Shown: positions 18,636 to 27,230 of the stretch, piece by piece
Layout of the letters: each line of letters starts with the position of its first letter
How positions within the stretch are numbered: position 1 is the first letter of the stretch
The notes under the pieces: model-generated
Database searches by the model: none
What the model saw: the letters and a program-made list of their open reading frames with translations, nothing else
Told to the model about the DNA's origin: nothing
Position numbers and translations under genes: made by a program
Assembly (NCBI RefSeq): GCF_009258045.1
Contig: NZ_CP041166.1
Span: 1,852,243-1,916,242 of the forward strand
Origin: Sulfurimonas xiamenensis
GTDB lineage: Bacteria; Campylobacterota; Campylobacteria; Campylobacterales; Sulfurimonadaceae
Length of the DNA: 64,000 nt
Direction of reading: 5' to 3'

Positions 18636-19739
18636 TTGAAACTAACCACTCTTTTTTTTACACTGATGCTCTTTTTTCAAAATGCATATGCTTCTGAGAT
18701 GCCTCAAGATGAGCTGCTTAAAAAGATGATTGGCAGGATGCTTATCGTAGGTTTTGATGGACAAAGTGTTACAAAAGATAGTCAAATCGTAAAGCAGATA
18801 CAAAAATATCACCTCGGCGGTATCATTCTTTTTGACCGCCATTTTAACGAAAGAACTAAAACAAAAAATATAAGTTCTCCTTCTCAGCTAAAAACTCTTA
18901 CCTCATCGCTCAAATCATTCGCTCTAAAACCGCTTCTAATCTCAGTTGATCAAGAGGGAGGAAAGGTCGCAAGACTCAAAAGCGCTTACGGTTTTGAAGC
19001 CACACCCTCTGCTAAAATTGTTTCCGAGATGGATGCCTACATGGCAAAACGAATATATGACAATCTTGCAAAAACACTCAAAGATGCAGGTATAAACTGT
19101 AACTTCGCGCCTGTAGTCGATTTAGCTGTAAATCCTCAAAACAGGGTTATAGCAGGACTAAAACGCTCCTACTCAAACGAGCCCAAAGAGGTCACAAAAT
19201 ATGCAAAAATTTTTATGAACTCACTAAGAGATAAAAACATTATCAGCGTGATAAAACATTTTCCAGGTCATGGTTCATCACTTGAAGATTCACATAACGG
19301 ATTTGTAGATATAAGCAAAACATGGAGTGAGATTGAGTTGGAACCCTACATAGAGCTTATACATTCAGGAGATGCCGACATGATAATGACGGCTCATGTC
19401 TTTAACTCAAATCTTGATGAACTTTATCCCTCAACGCTTTCATACAAAGCAAATACGGAGCTGCTGCGAGATAAACTTGGCTATAAAGGCGTGATTGTCA
19501 GTGATGATTTGCAGATGGGAGCGATTGCAAAACATTATACTCTTGAACAGATTGTGACACTCTCTATAAACTCTGGAGTGGACATGCTGCTCTTTGGCAA
19601 CCAACTCTCATATCAAAACAGTGATGAACTTGTAGAAACTATTTTAGCTCAAGTAAAAAACGGCGCAATCCCTCTAAGTAGAATTTTAGAGTCAAACTCA
19701 AGAGTAGAACAGTTGTTCACTAAGATAAAAATTAAATAA
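18636..19739 (+). CDS. nagZ: Exported beta-N-acetylhexosaminidase NagZ (GH3)
   Basis: Glycoside hydrolase family 3 enzyme that removes GlcNAc from peptidoglycan fragments. The GH3 NagZ signature IKHFPGHGSSLEDSH supplies the catalytic His loop, and VIVSDDLQMGAI carries the nucleophile Asp. ISVDQEGGKVARL is the conserved sugar-binding block. The N-terminus MKLTTLFFTLMLFFQNAYA-S is a clear signal peptide, so it should act outside the cytosol, unlike enterobacterial NagZ. A TTG at 18636 is the most likely start (AAGG at 18624-18627, 8 bp spacing); GTG 18627 is the alternative. The stop overlaps the next ATG by 1 bp (TAATG). Confidence 0.9.
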   Translation: MKLTTLFFTLMLFFQNAYASEMPQDELLKKMIGRMLIVGFDGQSVTKDSQIVKQIQKYHLGGIILFDRHFNERTKTKNISSPSQLKTLTSSLKSFALKPLLISVDQEGGKVARLKSAYGFEATPSAKIVSEMDAYMAKRIYDNLAKTLKDAGINCNFAPVVDLAVNPQNRVIAGLKRSYSNEPKEVTKYAKIFMNSLRDKNIISVIKHFPGHGSSLEDSHNGFVDISKTWSEIELEPYIELIHSGDADMIMTAHVFNSNLDELYPSTLSYKANTELLRDKLGYKGVIVSDDLQMGAIAKHYTLEQIVTLSINSGVDMLLFGNQLSYQNSDELVETILAQVKNGAIPLSRILESNSRVEQLFTKIKIK

Positions 19740-21211
19740 TGCAAAGTGCTTTTTCAACTCTAGACTGGGTCGTATTTGCCTCCTATTTTATCATGCTTGC
19801 CGTTACATCCGCTATTTTAAGCCGTACCAAAATCAACTCTTCACGAGACTACTTTTTATCTCCAAATACAATGCCGATGTTTGCCGTCGCCATATCTGTT
19901 CTAGCTACCTCACAGTCAGCCGCCACTTTTTTGGGTGCTCCAGAATACTCTTATGTGCATGATTTTACATTTATAGGATTTTACTTCTCTGCGCTTTTAG
20001 CGGTTATTTTTGTAGCTTACATTTTAGTTCCGAAATATTACGAGATGAAGGCGGTTACGGTATATGAACTCCTAGAAGGCAGATATGGCGAGAGCGCAAA
20101 AAAGCAAGCAGGCGTTATGTTTCTTATCGGGCGCTTACTTGCCAGCGGAGCAAGACTCTATATCGGTTCTCTTGCAATATCAATGATTTTGTTTAGCGAT
20201 ATACTCTTTTTTCATGTTGCGCTCTCCATCTTAGTTTTAATGTTTGGAGCGCTTGCATACACCTACTTCGGCGGTGTGCGTTCTGTAATACTAAGTGATG
20301 TTATCCAGTCCATAACATACATCGGAGCAGGAGTCGCTGTTCTTATCTATCTCTACAGCTCACTTGAGCACATCGAGATTATAAAGACACTTAACGAACA
20401 CAATAAACTAAACTTTTTAGACACATCATTTGACGGCAGCTTTAGCGTTATCGGGCTTCTTGGCGGCTGGCTTCTTCTAAACATTGCTGCATTCGGACTT
20501 GATCAGGATATGACGCAAAGAGTGTTGGCGTGCAGGGATAAAAAAGAGGCGGCAAAATCGCTTATTGTCTCTATTTTGCTCACTATCCCCGTCGTACTTC
20601 TTTTTCTGGCAATCGGCTCACTTCTGTACCTCTTTTACATGCAAAGCAGCGTAACACAGAGTTTTGAAGGCGAAAAAATTACGATTTTTATGTACTACAT
20701 ACTAAATGAAATGCCTGAGGGATTAAGAGGATTGGTTACAGTCGGAGCCATTGCGGCAGCGCTCTCAAGCACAAACTCTGTTCTTGGTGCCATGGCATCG
20801 GTTGCGGTTGAAGACCTCTACAGACCATGGAGATTAAAACAGGGCAAAGTGGAGGAGCAACACTTTGTAAAAGCTTCACGATTTGCGGTGCTCCTCTTTG
20901 CCCTGCTCCTCTCTCTTATGGCAATGGTAAGTTACTTCTGGCAGCGCCACGGTGATTTATCACTTATAAACTTCGCGCTTGGCGTTATGGCATTTGCATA
21001 TACGGGGCTTTTGGGTGTATACTTCTCGGCAATATTTACATCACGAGGAAATGAAAAGAGTATTTTATGGGGGCTTTTTGGAGGATTTGCTACAGTTCTA
21101 GCGCTTCAGCCCTATACCTTTGGCTTTGAGATTGGTTTTTCATGGCAGATGGTTATCGGCACAACCGCAGCATTTTTAATCGTTCAAACAGGAGAAGCAA
21201 AAAATGAGTGA
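19739..21211 (+). CDS. Sodium:solute symporter (SSS family) in the peptidoglycan-recycling operon
   Basis: A 490-residue integral membrane transporter with about 13 hydrophobic segments. SSS-family landmarks are the N-terminal SSRDYFLSPNTMPMFAVAISVLATSQSAATFLG, the GRLLASGARLYIG segment and TVGAIAAALSSTNSVLGAMAS near residue 340. It is translationally coupled to nagZ (1 bp overlap) and overlaps anmK by 8 bp. From the context it probably imports anhydro-MurNAc, MurNAc or a related sugar released by the exported NagZ. No sugar specificity can be read from the sequence itself. Confidence 0.85.
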   Translation: MQSAFSTLDWVVFASYFIMLAVTSAILSRTKINSSRDYFLSPNTMPMFAVAISVLATSQSAATFLGAPEYSYVHDFTFIGFYFSALLAVIFVAYILVPKYYEMKAVTVYELLEGRYGESAKKQAGVMFLIGRLLASGARLYIGSLAISMILFSDILFFHVALSILVLMFGALAYTYFGGVRSVILSDVIQSITYIGAGVAVLIYLYSSLEHIEIIKTLNEHNKLNFLDTSFDGSFSVIGLLGGWLLLNIAAFGLDQDMTQRVLACRDKKEAAKSLIVSILLTIPVVLLFLAIGSLLYLFYMQSSVTQSFEGEKITIFMYYILNEMPEGLRGLVTVGAIAAALSSTNSVLGAMASVAVEDLYRPWRLKQGKVEEQHFVKASRFAVLLFALLLSLMAMVSYFWQRHGDLSLINFALGVMAFAYTGLLGVYFSAIFTSRGNEKSILWGLFGGFATVLALQPYTFGFEIGFSWQMVIGTTAAFLIVQTGEAKNE

Positions 21212-22310
21212 ATTTTACATTGGCGTAATGTCGGGAACTAGTCTTGACGGCATTGATATTGCCTACTGCGAAATCAAGCAAGAGAGTTTTGAACTTCTGC
21301 ACTCTGCGACTTACCCTTTTAACAAAGAGATAAAAGAGAAGATTTTAAAAGCACTAAAGACTCCTGTAACACTTAAGCAAATCGGCGAACTTGATACGCG
21401 TTTGGGAGAGATGTACGCAGATGCGCTAGAGCGTTTTATAGCTGAAAAAAAGATAGATAAAAAACAGATAGCCGCTATCGGTCTACATGGACAGACGCTT
21501 TGGCATGAACCGGAGGGTGAATATCCCTTCTCCATGCAACTGGGCAATCCTAATATTATAACGGCGCTAACAAACATTCGTGTCGTTAGTGATTTCAGAC
21601 GAAAAGATATGGCTTTAGGCGGTCAGGGCGCTCCATTTGCACCTGCTTTTCATCAATATATCTTCTCAAGACTAAAAGCCAAAATTGCCATTGTAAACAT
21701 AGGCGGGATGGCAAACTTATCTCTTCTGGGAGAAAATCTCACGGGGTACGATACCGGATGCGGAAATGTTCTTATGGATTACTGGGTTTCGCTTCACAAC
21801 AGTGCAATGTTTGATGAGGATGGAAGATGGGCAAAATCAGGAACTCCAAACTCTGAGCTATTAGAGCAGATGCTAAGCGAGCCCTATTTTTCAAAAAAAG
21901 CCCCAAAGAGCACTGGAAGAGAGCTCTTCAATGGGGCATGGCTTGAGAGAGAACTTCAAACTTTTTCACATAAAAAGGGCGGCACACTGCATATAAAAAA
22001 CATGGATGTGCAAGCAACACTTTTGGAACTAACGGTCTCAAGCATTGCAAATGAAGTCAAAAAAAATGAAATAAATTTACTTATAGTATGCGGCGGCGGT
22101 GTTAAAAACGGCTATCTTATGCAGAGACTTGGAGATGTGCTAAGGGGTGTGGAAGTGGTTTCAAGCGATGAGTGCGGGGTAAGCAGCGAGTTTATGGAAG
22201 CTATGGCTTTTGCATGGCTCGCACATGAGAGAGTGCACAAAAATTGTGTTAAATTATCCTCCGTGACAGGAGCGTCAAAAGATTCTATATTAGGTGCTAT
22301 TTATGAGTAA
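21204..22310 (+). CDS. anmK: Anhydro-N-acetylmuramic acid kinase
   Basis: Opens the 1,6-anhydro ring of anhydro-MurNAc with ATP and gives MurNAc 6-phosphate. The 368-residue protein starts with the signature IGVMSGTSLDGIDIAYCE. It also has AIGLHGQTLWHEP, VSDFRRKDMALGGQGAPFAP, NIGGMANLSLL and the ASKDSILGAIYE C-terminus of the family. It overlaps both neighbours by 8 bp, so expression is coupled to the transporter and to amgK. Confidence 0.95.
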   Translation: MSEFYIGVMSGTSLDGIDIAYCEIKQESFELLHSATYPFNKEIKEKILKALKTPVTLKQIGELDTRLGEMYADALERFIAEKKIDKKQIAAIGLHGQTLWHEPEGEYPFSMQLGNPNIITALTNIRVVSDFRRKDMALGGQGAPFAPAFHQYIFSRLKAKIAIVNIGGMANLSLLGENLTGYDTGCGNVLMDYWVSLHNSAMFDEDGRWAKSGTPNSELLEQMLSEPYFSKKAPKSTGRELFNGAWLERELQTFSHKKGGTLHIKNMDVQATLLELTVSSIANEVKKNEINLLIVCGGGVKNGYLMQRLGDVLRGVEVVSSDECGVSSEFMEAMAFAWLAHERVHKNCVKLSSVTGASKDSILGAIYE

Positions 22311-23241
22311 AACCCAAACCTGGCTAAAAACAACGACCTTTAAAAACTACATAGTTGAGTCTGCTTTGGCAGATGCGAGTTTTAGAAAATATTACAGATT
22401 GCGTGACGGCAGCAAAACAGCTCTACTGATGGATTCTTCACTTGAAAAAGAGTCGCTCATATCCTTTCTTGATGTGACATCAAGACTTCAAAATGCGGAT
22501 GTGGGCGTACCTAAAATATTTGAACAAAACAAAGAAGAAGGCTTCTTGATACTCGAAGATTTCGGCACTAAGCACTATCTGAATATCTTAAATCAAAATA
22601 ACTTTAAAGCATACTACACAAAAGCCATAAATACCATCTTGAAGATGCAAAAAGCCGATGTTGCAGGACTTCCGCTTTACGATAAAGTGTTTTTACATGC
22701 AGAGATGAATTTGATGCAGGAGTGGTACATCGAAAAATATCTTCAAGCGACACTGTCTGAAACACAAAAAAAACTTATAGCAAATACTCTTGATGTCATC
22801 TCAAATATTGTTCTTGAGCAGCCGCAAGAAACATTTGTTCATCGCGATTTTCACTCAAGAAACATCATGCTAAAAGAGAACAATAAACTCGGAATTATCG
22901 ACTATCAGGATGCAATGTCTGGAGCGATTACCTATGACTTAGTTTCACTGTTAAAAGATTGCTATATCGCTTATGATCGGAGAGTTATAAAAGAGCTGGC
23001 TCTAGAATTTCGCGACAAAAAGGGGCTCAAAGTAGACAATGAAACATTTATTAAATGGTTTGATTTCATGGGGCTTCAAAGACACATAAAAGTGCTTGGA
23101 ATCTTCTCTCGTCTGAATATCCGCGACAAAAAAGAGGGCTATTTAAAAGATATACCCCTGACTCTTAAATATGTTATAGATACGGCAGGCAGATATGAAG
23201 AGACAAAAGAGTTTGCCGCTTTTTTAGGAAAAATAAAATGA
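22303..23241 (+). CDS. amgK: N-acetylmuramate/N-acetylglucosamine 1-kinase AmgK
   Basis: Aminoglycoside-phosphotransferase-fold kinase that phosphorylates MurNAc at the anomeric position. Motifs include the Brenner loop FVHRDFHSRNIMLKE (catalytic Asp) and the metal-binding IIDYQDAMSGAITYDLVSLLKDCY, which is very close to Pseudomonas and Caulobacter AmgK. The ATG at 22303 gives 312 residues; a GTG at 22294 is possible but lies deep in anmK. It overlaps anmK by 8 bp and murU by 4 bp. Confidence 0.9.
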   Translation: MSKTQTWLKTTTFKNYIVESALADASFRKYYRLRDGSKTALLMDSSLEKESLISFLDVTSRLQNADVGVPKIFEQNKEEGFLILEDFGTKHYLNILNQNNFKAYYTKAINTILKMQKADVAGLPLYDKVFLHAEMNLMQEWYIEKYLQATLSETQKKLIANTLDVISNIVLEQPQETFVHRDFHSRNIMLKENNKLGIIDYQDAMSGAITYDLVSLLKDCYIAYDRRVIKELALEFRDKKGLKVDNETFIKWFDFMGLQRHIKVLGIFSRLNIRDKKEGYLKDIPLTLKYVIDTAGRYEETKEFAAFLGKIK

Positions 23242-23900
23242 AAGCCATGATTTTAGCGGCAGGTCGCGGAGAGAGAATGCGTCCGCTAAGCGATAAAACT
23301 CCAAAACCGCTTTTAAAAGTTCACGGTAAAAGTCTTATTGTTTGGCATATAGAGCGGCTTGCTTCTCTTGGCTTTAGCGAAATAATCATCAATATAGACC
23401 ATTTAGGCGACATGATAGAGAAGAGTTTGGGCGACGGCTCAGAGTGGGGAGTCAACCTGCTCTACTCGGACGAGAGGCAAAGCGGGGCGTTAGAGAGCGC
23501 GGGCGGAATTATAAAAGCGCTCCCTCTAATAGAGAGCGAAACATTTTTGGTGGTAAACGGCGATATCTGGTGCGACTATGAGTTTGAAACAGGCTTTGAT
23601 TTAAAGGGCGACCTGGCGCATCTTATCTTGGTCGCAAACCCTGAGCATAATCCTGATGGAGATTTTGCACTACATAAAAACAGAGTAAGCAACGATACAA
23701 AAAGAAGATTTACATTTTCAGGTATCGGGTACTACTCTGCTAAACTTTTTGAGGGCTTAGAGAACAAAAAGATGCCGCTTGCACCACTGCTTAGAGAGGC
23801 TGTAGAGAAGGGCAAAGTAAGTGGCTCACTCTATGATGGAAGATGGTATGATATAGGCACACCGCAAAGACTAAAAGAGGTTAACGCTACTTCTGTATAA
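23238..23900 (+). CDS. murU: N-acetylmuramate alpha-1-phosphate uridylyltransferase MurU
   Basis: Nucleotidyltransferase that makes UDP-MurNAc from MurNAc 1-phosphate, bypassing MurA/MurB and therefore fosfomycin. The 220-residue protein has the signature MILAAGRGERMRPLSDKTPK at the N-terminus, Asp in LVVNGDIWCDY, and a C-terminal FSGIGYYSAKLF and RWYDIGTPQRL. Because it directly follows amgK, MurU is favoured over other sugar nucleotidyltransferases. Its last 14 bp overlap a small ORF on the other strand. Confidence 0.9.
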   Translation: MKAMILAAGRGERMRPLSDKTPKPLLKVHGKSLIVWHIERLASLGFSEIIINIDHLGDMIEKSLGDGSEWGVNLLYSDERQSGALESAGGIIKALPLIESETFLVVNGDIWCDYEFETGFDLKGDLAHLILVANPEHNPDGDFALHKNRVSNDTKRRFTFSGIGYYSAKLFEGLENKKMPLAPLLREAVEKGKVSGSLYDGRWYDIGTPQRLKEVNATSV

Positions 23901-24033
23901 ACTGCCCACAAGCTTTTGTTTCAGTACCTTTAAAAGTTTTATAATCTTTATTGCCATCTAAATATGACTGATAACGAGCACACTCATTGTGTTTTATACA
24001 TTTATCATTGTTACAAGCTTTATCTACTTCCAT
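23887..24033 (-). CDS. Small cysteine-rich protein (48 aa), unknown
   Basis: The minus strand encodes a 48-residue protein, MEVDKACNNDKC at the start and TKACGQFIQK at the end, with four cysteines (positions 7, 12, 18, 42). The spacing CxxxxCxxxxxC then a distant C suggests a small metal- or disulfide-stabilised protein. AGGA lies 9 bp before the ATG. No other gene occupies this interval between convergent neighbours. The amino-acid composition (charged, few rare codons) looks like real coding sequence. I do not recognise a named family. Too short for standard gene finders. Confidence 0.6.
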   Translation of the reverse strand: MEVDKACNNDKCIKHNECARYQSYLDGNKDYKTFKGTETKACGQFIQK

Positions 24034-24116
24034 TTTTATTTCCTACATTTATAATATTTTTTAAAATTATAACAAATATTTTTATTACTTAAGATTAATA
24101 TATATTTGATTTTAAA

Positions 24117-24125
24117 TGGTATACT
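24117..24125 (+). promoter_or_regulatory. Extended -10 box of the lytic transglycosylase gene
   Basis: TGG-TATACT, 21 bp before the ATG at 24147. Confidence 0.5.
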
Positions 24126-24146
24126 AAAAAAAAGGAGGGTGATTTG

Positions 24147-25121
24147 ATGTTAAAAATATTTTTTATACTTTCACTTACTACACTGCTTTTTGCAAAATAT
24201 GATAACTGCGAATTTAAAAACAAAAATTATGCAGATATCTGTAATAAAGTAGTAAAAGATGGCGTTTCATATGAATATGCAAATCAATTTTTACTCTCTT
24301 ACTTTAAAACACAAAAATTTGATGAGATAAGCTACAAATATCTTCAGCCAAAGTATATAAAAATTCATAGAAAAAATGAGAAAAAAGCCAATAATACTCT
24401 TGTTAAATATATCCCTGACATGGTGAAACATCTTAAAAAATACACTGAAGTATATGATTATACTGAGAAAAAATATGGTGTAAATCGTGAAATAATCGCC
24501 GCTATTTTAATCAAAGAGACAAGACTTGGCAAAATTAAACCTAAACATGACGCATTTATTGTCTTTAACACTTTGGTAGTTAGAACAATACCAAATACGC
24601 CCAGAGAGAAGTGGCTTTTAAATATGGGAAAAAGCAATATGGCATCAATAATAACTCATTGCTATAAAAAAGGGATAACTCCCGAGGAGTGCAATCTACC
24701 AAGTTCTTATGCCGGAGCTGTGGGAATACCGCAATTTATGCCAAATAATTTTATCTATACAGAGGGTTATAAAACAGAGATAGCAGATCTTACAAAAATG
24801 GAAGATGCCATTGTATCTGCGAGCAAATTTTTAAATAAAAAAGCTGATTTTAAAAAGTTAATTGATTGGAATAAAATTCCAAATATAATAGAACTTGAGT
24901 CACAGTGGTATGATTTTGAATTTGAAAATGAAAATGCATCTTTTGTCTACGCAAAAAATAAAAATGGTGTTAAAAAGTACCAATGTTTTGCCTGTGACAA
25001 AGCAGAACTTGACTACCTAAGAGAATATATAAAAAAAATTATGCGCTACAACAACTCTTCAAACTACGCCATTGGAGTTATGCGCTTGGCATATGAAGCA
25101 AAAATGGGACTTAGCAAATAA
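24147..25121 (+). CDS. MltB-type lytic murein transglycosylase
   Basis: A 324-residue exported enzyme (signal MLKIFFILSLTTLLFAK) that cleaves the glycan strand and leaves 1,6-anhydro-MurNAc ends, i.e. the substrate chemistry that feeds the nagZ-anmK operon next door. The catalytic Glu is in AAILIKETRLGK (SLT_2/MltB motif). SYAGAVGIPQFMPNNF is the conserved MltB substrate-binding block. ATG 24147 is preferred over TTG 24144, because GGAGG at 24134-24138 is 8 bp from the former. There is no lipobox, so it is periplasmic rather than lipid-anchored. It overlaps the convergent mutarotase gene by 11 bp. Confidence 0.88.
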   Translation: MLKIFFILSLTTLLFAKYDNCEFKNKNYADICNKVVKDGVSYEYANQFLLSYFKTQKFDEISYKYLQPKYIKIHRKNEKKANNTLVKYIPDMVKHLKKYTEVYDYTEKKYGVNREIIAAILIKETRLGKIKPKHDAFIVFNTLVVRTIPNTPREKWLLNMGKSNMASIITHCYKKGITPEECNLPSSYAGAVGIPQFMPNNFIYTEGYKTEIADLTKMEDAIVSASKFLNKKADFKKLIDWNKIPNIIELESQWYDFEFENENASFVYAKNKNGVKKYQCFACDKAELDYLREYIKKIMRYNNSSNYAIGVMRLAYEAKMGLSK

Positions 25122-25947
25122 CAGCCTTTAAACTATGTGACTCTTGAGATTTTATAGCTCTTGCATCATCAAACGCATTCGCGGATTCTATGCAGAGCAT
25201 ATATTCATAAGCATTTTCTTGCATTGCACTCATTCTCTTTGTTTTTTCTATCCACGGGTTCCATACAACAACAGAAGATGAACCTTGATTTTTTATGTGA
25301 ATCTCTCTGTTTTTGTCTCTTAATACAATTTCGTCATCAACATCTTGGTAAACTCTGTCGACCTCTTCATTGAAAGTTATATCGCCCTCTTGCTCCTCAT
25401 TTTTGTATGTCAGCGCATTCAAATATGGCTTTTTATCTAAACCTAAGATAGCTACATCAGATATATGCGAAACAGCAAAGTAAGTATGAAGCGCTTGTGT
25501 AATCTTAAACTCTTTTTCATCTCTATTTGTCGTTTTAAGTTCCATTGTCAGCTTATCTGAGATAGTAATGCGCAGCTCCAGCTCAAATTTATAGTGCCAT
25601 ATCTGAAGTGTTTTTTCACTATTAGTCAGTTTAAAAGTCAAAACCGTTGTCTTCTCATCCAGCTCATTGCTACACACAAACTCCCACATAGAGATTCTTG
25701 CAAAACCATGCTGAGGCAGAGCTTTGTCTTTATTGAAGCCAAACCACGGCCAGCAGATTGGAACACCGCCACGGATTGCTTTGCCCTTCTCAAAATCACT
25801 TACTTCGCTAAGCCATAAAATCGGCTCTTTGCCTACTCTTGCGTAGTGAAACAGATGTGCCCCCTGCAGGGCAATTTTTGCCTCTGCGACTCCATTTTTC
25901 ACCTCAATATATTCAAAGCCGTTTGGCAGTTTTTTATGAGTTATCAC
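25111..25947 (-). CDS. D-hexose-6-phosphate mutarotase (YeaD-like aldose 1-epimerase)
   Basis: A 278-residue galactose-mutarotase-fold protein. YeaD-type features include GKAIRGGVPICWPWFG with the downstream LPQHGFARISMWEF (substrate-binding His), the second His in TQALHTYFAVSHI and catalytic Glu in EVDRVYQDVDDE/MLCIESANA. It probably interconverts anomers of glucose 6-phosphate or related sugars in the cytosol. It overlaps the MFS transporter gene upstream by 4 bp, making a sugar-uptake unit. Confidence 0.88.
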   Translation of the reverse strand: MITHKKLPNGFEYIEVKNGVAEAKIALQGAHLFHYARVGKEPILWLSEVSDFEKGKAIRGGVPICWPWFGFNKDKALPQHGFARISMWEFVCSNELDEKTTVLTFKLTNSEKTLQIWHYKFELELRITISDKLTMELKTTNRDEKEFKITQALHTYFAVSHISDVAILGLDKKPYLNALTYKNEEQEGDITFNEEVDRVYQDVDDEIVLRDKNREIHIKNQGSSSVVVWNPWIEKTKRMSAMQENAYEYMLCIESANAFDDARAIKSQESHSLKAVIC

Positions 25948-27230
25948 ATCTCATCCCAAGACTTTATCTTATGCCATTTGAGAGCGTAGAGGAGTATAAA
26001 GAGATAACAGATTATCCCCATAAGATATGTTGACTGCATATCTCCGCTAACATGCGAGATCTTTCCAAAGAGAAGCGGAAGAATCGCGCCGCCCGCTATA
26101 GCCATAATCAACAGTGCGCTTCCCTGTGCTGTATATTTTCCCAATCCCTCCAGTGCTAGCGGCCAGATCGTCGGCCAAACAAGTGCGTTTGCAAATCCTA
26201 AGAGTGCTACAAATGCTACCGTATTTGGAAGAGTTCTAATACCGCTCCATCCCCACAAAATCTCTGAAATTCCATGACTTTGAGATGAAGCAACTACTCC
26301 AAACAAAAAAAGTACCCCAAAAAGTGCAGAGCCTATAAGCGCGCGCTCCTGTGAGAGATATTTCGGTATAAGCAGGACGCCGAGTGCATATCCAAGCACC
26401 ATAAAAGACATTACATAAGAGGTCAGGGAAGTAACATTTGTCAAACCTAAATGCTGACCGTAAAGACCGATGGTATCGCCTGCTATTACCTCTATGCCGA
26501 CATAGAAAAAGAGTGCGGCTGCACCTAAAACCACGCGCGGGAATGCAAAGATACTCTTCTTTTGTTCTCCTGCTTCATCTTTTTCAAACTCAAGTTCGGG
26601 AAGTTTGGAAAACTTTACAAGAGCGATGAGAGAACTAAGCAATAGCGCCATAACGATGTAAGGAACTATAAGTTTTGAAGCAAGCTCCTCTTTTGACTCC
26701 GCGGATAGATCCTCCAAAGAGCCGATGCCTGAGAGTATAAATGCGGTAAAGAGAAGAGGCGCAATAACTCCCGCCCCCTTGTTTATAAGCCCCATGATGC
26801 TTATACGCATCGCCGCACTCTCAATGGGTCCTATGCAGACTATATAAGGGTTTGAAGCAGTCTGCAAGATGGTAAGACCCGATCCTAGTGCAAAAAGAGC
26901 TAGCAAAAAAAGTGTAAAACTCTCCCTCTGCGCTGCAGGTATAAAGAGAAGGCTCCCGACTGCCATTATTGCCAAGCCGAGTGCCATTGAGTTTTTGTAG
27001 CCTATTTTTTCAATCACGAAAGACATTGGCAGAGCCATTACCGTATAGGCGATGTAGAATACAAAAGTTACAAAAAGAGCTTCAAACTCGTTAAGATCGC
27101 ATATAGCCTTTAAAAACGGAATTAACGAGCCGTTGAGCCATGTGAGAAAACCGAAAATAAAAAAGAGCACTCCTATTATCGTCATAGGTAAGATAGTAGA
27201 AGTGCTAGATATTTTAAAGTCTTTAGACAT
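25944..27230 (-). CDS. Sugar MFS transporter, FucP/GluP family
   Basis: A 12-segment major facilitator of about 428 residues. The FucP-type N-terminus IIGVLFFIFGFLTWLNGSLIPFLK (Asn and Glu/Asp positions used for H+ coupling) and the ASNPYIVCIGP motif are visible. This family imports fucose, glucose or galactose with protons. The ATG at 27230 (MSKDFKIS) is preferred over an upstream ATG, because it overlaps the HAD gene's stop by only 8 bp and has AAGAG upstream. Unusual for an autotroph; the sugar is unknown. Confidence 0.88.
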   Translation of the reverse strand: MSKDFKISSTSTILPMTIIGVLFFIFGFLTWLNGSLIPFLKAICDLNEFEALFVTFVFYIAYTVMALPMSFVIEKIGYKNSMALGLAIMAVGSLLFIPAAQRESFTLFLLALFALGSGLTILQTASNPYIVCIGPIESAAMRISIMGLINKGAGVIAPLLFTAFILSGIGSLEDLSAESKEELASKLIVPYIVMALLLSSLIALVKFSKLPELEFEKDEAGEQKKSIFAFPRVVLGAAALFFYVGIEVIAGDTIGLYGQHLGLTNVTSLTSYVMSFMVLGYALGVLLIPKYLSQERALIGSALFGVLFLFGVVASSQSHGISEILWGWSGIRTLPNTVAFVALLGFANALVWPTIWPLALEGLGKYTAQGSALLIMAIAGGAILPLLFGKISHVSGDMQSTYLMGIICYLFILLYALKWHKIKSWDEM

